This document shows, piece after piece, positions 26,868 to 32,347 of a stretch of 32,347 nt of DNA; position 1 is the first letter of the stretch, and every line of letters begins with the position of its first letter. Position numbers and translations under genes: made by a program. Origin of the DNA: Gammaproteobacteria bacterium (GTDB lineage Bacteria; Pseudomonadota; Gammaproteobacteria; Granulosicoccales; Granulosicoccaceae); the NCBI GenBank assembly GCA_019634245.1, contig JAHQVR010000043.1, positions 1 through 32,347 of the forward strand. Direction: 5' to 3'. The notes beneath the pieces were generated by a model. The model did no database searches. It was not told the origin of the DNA and saw nothing but the letters and a program-made list of their open reading frames with translations.

Positions 26868-28184
26868 CTATGCCGCTTTGGACGAATCTTCGTCGGGAAG
26901 CGAAGGTGGAGAAACATCCAACCCTGCGACAACCCGCAGCTTGCGATCCGACGATGGTTCGGCAAACACATCTTGTTGCCAGGTATGCTCAGCAGACAAG
27001 CTCTGTGGCCAATTAACACCAGTGGGGCCCGCGCCCCCCATGGATTCATAAAAATTGCCGTTAAGCTGGTTGTGCTCGATTAGGTAGTTTCTAAAATCCT
27101 GAAAAAGGTCCATATTCACTGATTCACGATCTGACCAAAACTGCTTTAGCGACGATCCTGCTGTAAGCCCAGCTATATCGTAGACCGCGGTACCCAGAGT
27201 TTTAACCGGTGTACCATGGAACAATGACGACATACCCACGGTGCTGTTGATCAATACGGTACCTTCAGCGTTTTTAAGCAGCGTTGGTAAACAGACATCA
27301 TGCACGTAGAACACGCGACTGGATATACCCAGCTCTCCTGCAAGATTGGATATTAATGTTGTGTAGTCAGTGTAGCCCCGATCTAGTGGGTGATGCTTTA
27401 GCACAATGGCCTTATTCTTAGGAGCGTGACGCGCAAAAGAGTTTAGAACTTCTCCGATAAAGTGTTCTATCGAGTTGTACTTGGAATGCACAACCACTTG
27501 CATATCACAATGCACTTGTAGTGGACACACGAAATAGTTGTTTTGGAATTGATCCAATATTTCTTTGAGCATATGCCGTTCTTTATGTTTATAGTACAGC
27601 TTTCGAACTCCAGATCGTATCCAACGGCTTCCCTCTGGAAACCAGGAAAATGCTCGATGATGCTCGTAGTGAGGGAAACGATTTATTGTCGCTGCAGCTG
27701 CCCAGTAATACAGCATCGCCTGGACTGCCGTCTTACCAAAAACTGGCTTACTTAGGGCCGCTTCGTTGTGTTTGTGTGCTATCGGCTTATTTAAATTGAG
27801 CTTGTGGGTGATCATTGGAGAATGACCATTCACGCCATCTTTTTCCAGCGTGATGTAGTTGGGCCGAATGTAACCCTCTTCAAACACATATACGCTTATC
27901 TGATGTTGTCTCGCAATTTTCTTTGCAGTTCGGTGGTAGGCTCGACAATCTCCAAACAGATAAATTCTACCGATTTGGCGATTGGTTATGAGTCGATCAA
28001 GATAATCGCCCCAACTATCCAGATCTCCTGTGTAGTCAATGGCGTTGGGACCACGAAAGTACAATCGGTCACCACCATTAAAATTGACCTTAAACACATT
28101 AAAGCCGCGTTGCTCCAACTCCTTAGAGAAGTCACGGAAAAAGGTGCCAATTGGCCCCTGAAGCAACAAAACATTACGGCGCAT
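26868..28184 (-). CDS. kpsS: Capsule polysaccharide Kdo transferase KpsS
   Basis: KpsS adds the first beta-Kdo residue to phosphatidylglycerol, starting the Kdo linker to which group 2 capsule chains are attached, at the inner face of the cytoplasmic membrane. Family features are the opening RNVLLLQGPIGTFFRDFSKE, FKVNFNGGDRLYF, IYLFGDCRAYHRTAKKIA, VFEEGYIRPNYITLE, VLKHHPLDRGYTDY and LINSTVGMSSLFHGTPVKTLG, where the Kdo donor is expected to bind. At 438 residues it is about 50 longer than E. coli KpsS, with a variable Ser/Pro-rich C terminus. ATG 28184 overlaps the kpsC 3' end by 11 bases, so the two are coupled. The export genes kpsMTED are not in the window. Confidence 0.93.
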   Translation of the reverse strand: MRRNVLLLQGPIGTFFRDFSKELEQRGFNVFKVNFNGGDRLYFRGPNAIDYTGDLDSWGDYLDRLITNRQIGRIYLFGDCRAYHRTAKKIARQHQISVYVFEEGYIRPNYITLEKDGVNGHSPMITHKLNLNKPIAHKHNEAALSKPVFGKTAVQAMLYYWAAAATINRFPHYEHHRAFSWFPEGSRWIRSGVRKLYYKHKERHMLKEILDQFQNNYFVCPLQVHCDMQVVVHSKYNSIEHFIGEVLNSFARHAPKNKAIVLKHHPLDRGYTDYTTLISNLAGELGISSRVFYVHDVCLPTLLKNAEGTVLINSTVGMSSLFHGTPVKTLGTAVYDIAGLTAGSSLKQFWSDRESVNMDLFQDFRNYLIEHNQLNGNFYESMGGAGPTGVNWPQSLSAEHTWQQDVFAEPSSDRKLRVVAGLDVSPPSLPDEDSSKAA

Positions 28185-30399
28185 ATCTAACCCCTTTGTA
28201 TATATTTACAACTTTGTTCAGCGTGCGTTGCACCCAGTTTTTCGGTGCCCCATCGGCCGCTGAATTTTTTAGTTGTTCTATCCGAGAAATTAAGTTCTCG
28301 GGTGTTGTAAATTCGCCAGTTTCAATATCCACATAACGTGGATATTGAATCAGAACCATGAAAACCAATTCATCCAAGGTTCTGTTTCGACGACGGGTTG
28401 GAAGTGCAATTTTGTCATTAGTAAGGCCCCAACCTGCATAAAACGGAGCACCGTACGTGACAACTTTTTTCCCGCGCATCAAAGCTTCGAATCCTGCCAG
28501 CGATGTCATCGTATGAAGCTCATCACACTGATCCAGACAGTTAGCTATATTCGAATATCGATCAACACAGTCTGCGTATCGATCGAGAATCTCTGTTGCG
28601 ACAATTCCTTTTCTATTTCCTGCCTCCACATCGGGATGGGGCTTATAGATGATCCAGGCATTCGGTTCATTGAACCGAACGGCTTCGAGCAATGCTTGAT
28701 TAGTGTTAACTAATTCACATCCTCGTTGCACTGACTGATCATCTTCGACCTGCCCCACAACCAACACACACTTCTTATCGACTGGAGACTCAAAAAGTTG
28801 ACTGGTTTCACCGATGTTGTACTTCGATATGCCCGATTTCAATATGTGTTGGCGTAGCCGAACCGCACGATGTATGTCTTTGGGCTGACAATCAAACTCG
28901 TTTAAGAGCGTCTCTAAGTCGCTGGGTTGGCTCGGATCGAAATACAGACCAGTCTGATCGACCACCAAAGAGCCGGGGGCGGTGAAATCTGAGCCCAATC
29001 CGGTCGAACGCAAAAACCCATCCTCAATGCGCTGAGGCATACGGGTCGGACCCGAATTAGGCACTGGGGTCGGACCTAGCTCAGTCGAATTCTGCGGAGA
29101 TTGCGCTAGGGTCGGACCTAAATCGGTTGAATACTGCGGGGATTGGCGGCCGGAGGTCCGACCCGAAATTGGGGGGTTGGCGAATTGTCTGAAGCCCCAG
29201 GTGACCGGCTGTGCATCGGCCGGTAGATTGGCCAGTGAACCGAACTGCACTTCACCATCTGGAGAGCGCAGATACTGTTTCACATAAGCTCGCTTCCAAG
29301 CTGTTATGCCCACGCAGTAGAGCTTACCTTTATTGCGTTGGAACATAGCCTGCTGCAATTGCACATGCTCCAAACACTCTTCCAGAGTCCATGCAGATCC
29401 AGTCACTGGGTTGCAGTATCGGGCCAGCACCATGTGACTGATATAAAACATCTGATCGATGGTTCGCGCTCGCACTCGCCGAGTTAAACGTAATCGATCA
29501 TCAGTCAATCCCCAACCAGCATAGAATGGTTTTCCAAACACACTCACCGACGTGCCAGCTAATAAAGCTTCATAGCCTAATTGTGAGGTTCCGGTATAGA
29601 CCCGCTGTGCACGTTTCACCCAGGCCATCGGATTGTCACCACCGGAAAGCACAGGGATATCTCGCCGTCGAGCATAGTCACTGAGATAGCCTTGTTTGAT
29701 CCCAGCTACAACGTCCGGATGGGTGCGAACCACTACTTGTGCATCCGGATTTTCAACAATGGCAGCATCGAGCATCGCACAGAACTTTTCTGCATTCATA
29801 CCACCACAAATAACGGAAGCATCATCTAACGTTTGATCAATCACCAGCACGAGATTGTTACTCTTCGATACCGAACTGAAATCTGCGGTTTTACAGTAGT
29901 TATACTTAGTGATGTTGTGCTGAACTAAAGTAGTTCGACACTGACGTGCGCGATTAAGATCCTGTGGGCTACATAGCTCTGCAAACTCTGTATCAGATAG
30001 GTTTAATAACGTTTCTATCTCAGATGGGGTTTCCGGGTCGTAGTAAACTCCTTGCCTATCCACGAGAAGCGAATAACTCAGGCGACTGTGCGCATTTTCA
30101 CTCGCAGATCGTATCCAGCCATCTTCGATGTACCAAACCGGTAAGTGATTGGCGTTAGCGTACTCCAGCGCAGGCAGAGTAGTTTTCTTTCGGCCCCATA
30201 CGATGACTGCGGTTACCGACACCGCCGTATCACGAGCTTCTGATTCTGGGATGACCTTACACTGAAGAAAACTCTCTAAATGACGAATTTTTCGAAGTCC
30301 ATGGGAAAAGGCAACCACCACCGTCTGATCAGCAGGTGTGCCGCATGCCCTATTTTCTGGCACGGCAATGCCAGGTCTAGACACTACAGGAAGAGCCAC
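28174..30399 (-). CDS. kpsC: Capsule polysaccharide Kdo transferase KpsC (two-domain)
   Basis: KpsC extends the poly-Kdo linker of group 2 capsules with alternating beta-2,4 and beta-2,7 linkages using two transferase halves in one chain. Both halves are recognisable: WYIEDGWIRSA, DPETPSEIETLL, RTHPD and FGKPFYAGWGLTDD near residue 293 in the first; RIEDGFLRSTGLGSD, DPSQPSDLETLL, YKPHPDVEAGN and YGAPFYAGWGLTND near 654 in the second. The chain is 741 residues, longer than the usual 670 or so. The linker near residues 405-453 carries LGPT-containing repeats encoded by repeated GGGTCGGACC words. The GTG start at 30399 overlaps the upstream gene by 16 bases; a second GTG at 30384 overlaps its stop codon and is an alternative start. 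It is co-transcribed with kpsS. Confidence 0.94.
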   Translation of the reverse strand: MALPVVSRPGIAVPENRACGTPADQTVVVAFSHGLRKIRHLESFLQCKVIPESEARDTAVSVTAVIVWGRKKTTLPALEYANANHLPVWYIEDGWIRSASENAHSRLSYSLLVDRQGVYYDPETPSEIETLLNLSDTEFAELCSPQDLNRARQCRTTLVQHNITKYNYCKTADFSSVSKSNNLVLVIDQTLDDASVICGGMNAEKFCAMLDAAIVENPDAQVVVRTHPDVVAGIKQGYLSDYARRRDIPVLSGGDNPMAWVKRAQRVYTGTSQLGYEALLAGTSVSVFGKPFYAGWGLTDDRLRLTRRVRARTIDQMFYISHMVLARYCNPVTGSAWTLEECLEHVQLQQAMFQRNKGKLYCVGITAWKRAYVKQYLRSPDGEVQFGSLANLPADAQPVTWGFRQFANPPISGRTSGRQSPQYSTDLGPTLAQSPQNSTELGPTPVPNSGPTRMPQRIEDGFLRSTGLGSDFTAPGSLVVDQTGLYFDPSQPSDLETLLNEFDCQPKDIHRAVRLRQHILKSGISKYNIGETSQLFESPVDKKCVLVVGQVEDDQSVQRGCELVNTNQALLEAVRFNEPNAWIIYKPHPDVEAGNRKGIVATEILDRYADCVDRYSNIANCLDQCDELHTMTSLAGFEALMRGKKVVTYGAPFYAGWGLTNDKIALPTRRRNRTLDELVFMVLIQYPRYVDIETGEFTTPENLISRIEQLKNSAADGAPKNWVQRTLNKVVNIYKGVRYAP
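29043..29164 (-). repeat. Short repeats in the kpsC domain linker
   Basis: The near-palindrome GGGTCGGACC occurs at 29043, 29067 and 29109 and in inverted form at 29155-29164. The copies at 29067 and 29109 begin two adjacent 42-bp imperfect direct repeats. They encode a 14-residue period, SPQYSTDLGPT then SPQNSTELGPT. The reading frame is kept, so this looks like a small repetitive insertion tolerated between two enzyme domains. Confidence 0.75.
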
Positions 30400-31235
30400 A
30401 ACACACCCATACCTATAGCGAGGCCTATCAACACGTCACGCAAAATATTTTTTAATTCTTCTTCCTTTGAAACAGGTTCTTGCTTCGGTATTTGAGGCAG
30501 CACAGATCCAGTTCCTGCCATTAATTCTTTGGCCTCTTGCTTAAAACCCTCAACCTTGATCCCACAGGCCACTGCATAAGCCATCAAATTATTAACAGAC
30601 TTCTCACCACCGTCACCAGGATTTAAGCGAATCATTTGTGTCAGGAAGTTCAGGGCTTGCATATTTAACCCCTGGTTCTGAGACAGTCGTCGAACATGGC
30701 CCAAGTCACGCTCTATAGTCACCAGCGTGTCGAGATGCTTTTCAAGCTGTTCTGAAGTAATGCCCTGATCACCGAATTCTTTCTGCGAAGCACTGACCGC
30801 CGACTTAATTAATTCGGCTTGCTCTTCATGTTTATCTTTGGTGCCAAAGTCAATCAGAACATTGAGCGTATTGAATTGAACACCTCTGGCCGTAATTTCC
30901 TGTCGAACTTCATGCGAATCACCCAGCAATTGGCAGATTTCTTCCACCGATTGGCGAACGGGATTTTTGTGTACTTCATTGGGTGCAGGTTCGCTGGTGG
31001 AGCTCTGAGCCTTAGCGTCACTTGGCAGCTTTGTAGAGTCTTTAGCCTCACCAGCATCGGATACGTTTGACTGATCCGCTTTGTTCCGTCCCGAGTGTTG
31101 CTTCCCGGCAGACCGAGAATCTGTCGTTGGCGGGTGCTTAAGGCTTGAATCCTTGACCGCGCTGAGCGTTGCCTGCTCGGTCGCCTCAGTGGATTCAGCT
31201 GGCGCCGTAGGCAATCGAAGCGGTTCTGCAGGCAC
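30384..31235 (-). CDS. Tail-anchored protein of unknown function, coupled to kpsC
   Basis: I recognise no family. The N-terminal third is low-complexity and rich in Ser, Thr, Pro, Ala and charged residues, likely disordered. The middle (from RQSVEEICQLLGDSHEV) looks helical with possible coiled coil. The C terminus is a single membrane span (DVLIGLAIGMGVLWLFL), as in tail-anchored proteins with the bulk in the cytoplasm. The frame can start at TTG 31292, but GTG 31235 has GGGAG eight bases upstream and is preferred; 283 residues result. Its end overlaps the kpsC start by 16 bases, which suggests translational coupling and a related role, perhaps organising the capsule enzymes at the membrane. 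That role is inference from position. Confidence 0.7.
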   Translation of the reverse strand: MPAEPLRLPTAPAESTEATEQATLSAVKDSSLKHPPTTDSRSAGKQHSGRNKADQSNVSDAGEAKDSTKLPSDAKAQSSTSEPAPNEVHKNPVRQSVEEICQLLGDSHEVRQEITARGVQFNTLNVLIDFGTKDKHEEQAELIKSAVSASQKEFGDQGITSEQLEKHLDTLVTIERDLGHVRRLSQNQGLNMQALNFLTQMIRLNPGDGGEKSVNNLMAYAVACGIKVEGFKQEAKELMAGTGSVLPQIPKQEPVSKEEELKNILRDVLIGLAIGMGVLWLFL

Positions 31236-31377
31236 GCGATGGTCTCCCGAAAAATCAATAAGATAGAGATCCCCTATCGAAGCAGGAAACAAGCCAAGCC
31301 AAACGGGAATTCTGGCTTAATTTCGAGGGCATTGAGGGCGTTTTTGAGCGAAGGAATCTTAACTTAACTGTCTGTAT

Positions 31378-32346
31378 TTACTTATAATTTTCACTAAGAC
31401 GGGTTCTATCTACCACTAAGGCATTGTCAGCGGTTACCGTGCCACGATTGATCTTTGGATTGCGCACTATAAAGCGTTCTCGAAGACTGTAACCTCGGGG
31501 CATTCTGTACATGCCAACCGTTTGATGCAGATGCACCCGATTTCCGCGAATTTCGGTATCGGTGGCATGATCGGCATTTGAAACAGCGCTACCGATCTTG
31601 ACTCCCGGTTGTTCATCATCGTTGCAGTGCGAGCCAGGAAGTCTTTTTTCCCAAAGTCCATAATCCCGAGAGCCAATATAAATAGCGGGATTTGCTACCG
31701 CTGGGTTAGACGATGACAGTGTGTAGTGAAACTCATTATCAACCAGGCGATTATTCGATGGCTTGCTATGCCGAACGGTGCCACCCTCACCACAATTTCG
31801 ATACACATAGATGCCGCCTTGCTGTAGTCGATAAAATTGATTGCCTTCAATCACGTTTGACTGAGAGCCATCAATGGCGATTTGTGGCCATCCGCGATCA
31901 TAAAAACCGAACATGCTGCCATCTTGAGTGGTCACAGAAATGATGTTATTTGTAATGGAATTCCTCCCTGACTCTGCGTCTAGATAAATTCCAACCCGAA
32001 TCGATTCTCCATGAATTCTGGATTGACGCAAAGTCACCTCGGTAACACCTGGAGAAAAATAGACAGGTGTTCTTCCATATCCCTTAATGTCTAATGACTC
32101 AAGAGTGATATCGCTAGGGGCATTTTTTCTCACATACTCAACATGGGATTCGTTATACGAAGAGGCTTTTACCCTGGCTGCTTCACCGTTCTTACCCAAT
32201 CCATACACTCTTAAAGACCCTTCTATTTTTGCATTGCGGAACACGATGTTCCGAGGCACTGACCACTCGTTGTTACCCAGTGGTACTGAAGCCACCTCTA
32301 CAATATCGCCTCGTCGGTGATTGTATGTCCCCGACCCAGAATCAAT
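31378..32346 (-). CDS. Right-handed beta-helix protein, 5' partial, upstream in the kpsC-kpsS cluster
   Basis: The frame is open to the window edge (codons before GTG 32295 read IDSGSGTYNHRRGDIVE), so the N terminus and any signal peptide are missing. At least 322 residues show beta-helix rungs: NIVFRNAKIEGSLRVYG, VTLRQSRIHGESIRVGIYL, NSITNNIISVTTQDG, NVIEGNQFYRLQQGGIYVY and TEIRGNRVHLHQTVGMY. The sequence IYVYRNCGEGGTVRHSKPSNN matches the motif in the beta-helix protein at 25541-26806, so the two are paralogous or share a domain. It is on the same strand as the kps genes, about 140 bases before the next start. A role in processing or binding capsule polysaccharide is plausible; catalytic residues were not identified. 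Confidence 0.8.
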   Translation of the reverse strand: MDSGSGTYNHRRGDIVEVASVPLGNNEWSVPRNIVFRNAKIEGSLRVYGLGKNGEAARVKASSYNESHVEYVRKNAPSDITLESLDIKGYGRTPVYFSPGVTEVTLRQSRIHGESIRVGIYLDAESGRNSITNNIISVTTQDGSMFGFYDRGWPQIAIDGSQSNVIEGNQFYRLQQGGIYVYRNCGEGGTVRHSKPSNNRLVDNEFHYTLSSSNPAVANPAIYIGSRDYGLWEKRLPGSHCNDDEQPGVKIGSAVSNADHATDTEIRGNRVHLHQTVGMYRMPRGYSLRERFIVRNPKINRGTVTADNALVVDRTRLSENYK

Positions 32347-32347
32347 A

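Noticed and set aside
26807..27049. N-terminal extension of the beta-helix protein, overlapping kpsS
   Set aside because: The signal peptide begins at ATG 26806; the extension is the kpsS 3' end read in another frame.

Overview
The window looks like chromosomal DNA of a gammaproteobacterium, probably marine or halotolerant. A Crp protein is divergent from a YhfA-type OsmC gene, as in enterobacteria. There is a compact trpEGDC run, a group 2 capsule kpsC-kpsS pair, and a betaine-type osmolyte importer. The genus cannot be named from the sequence. No tRNA, rRNA, CRISPR array, transposase or phage gene was seen.

Layout. (1) 1-6869, rightward: the 3' part of a dGTPase-like HD hydrolase, then a four-gene osmolyte module. 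The module holds a periplasmic binding protein, a strong intra-operon terminator, a ProV-type ATPase, a tandem-fused ProW permease with two permease domains in one chain, and a GcvT/DmdA-family tetrahydrofolate methyltransferase. Together these suggest import of a betaine or DMSP-like compound followed by demethylation. (2) 6902-8898: a shared bidirectional terminator, rplM-rpsI leftward with a good promoter, about 680 bases without a convincing gene (a 139-base element with long inverted repeats and a leftward terminator), then the OsmC-like gene. (3) 9050-9688: crp, with a large inverted repeat just before its ribosome binding site. (4) 9764-13733: trpE-trpG-trpD-trpC, leftward, tightly coupled. 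(5) 14048-15921: class I fumarase overlapping a small cysteine-rich lipoprotein; rpe converges on them.

(6) 16625-25429 is the accessory part. A surface protein of about 2090 residues carries roughly 800 residues of aspartate-rich calcium-binding repeats and a C-terminal sorting tail with a cysteine. Divergent from it is a GspE/PilB-family protein that kept the fold and zinc-binding cysteines but lost every ATPase motif. Next come twelve perfect 8-bp tandem repeats (six of one type, six of another) and then a lipoprotein of unknown function. (7) 25541-32346, all leftward: a capsule-linked cluster of a beta-helix protein (cut by the window edge), a tail-anchored unknown protein, kpsC with repeats in the linker between its two transferase halves, kpsS, and a second, related beta-helix protein.

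The strongest leads are the degenerate secretion ATPase beside the giant surface protein with its octanucleotide array, and the two related beta-helix proteins flanking kpsCS with the unknown membrane protein. Functions of unknown genes are inferred from context only.
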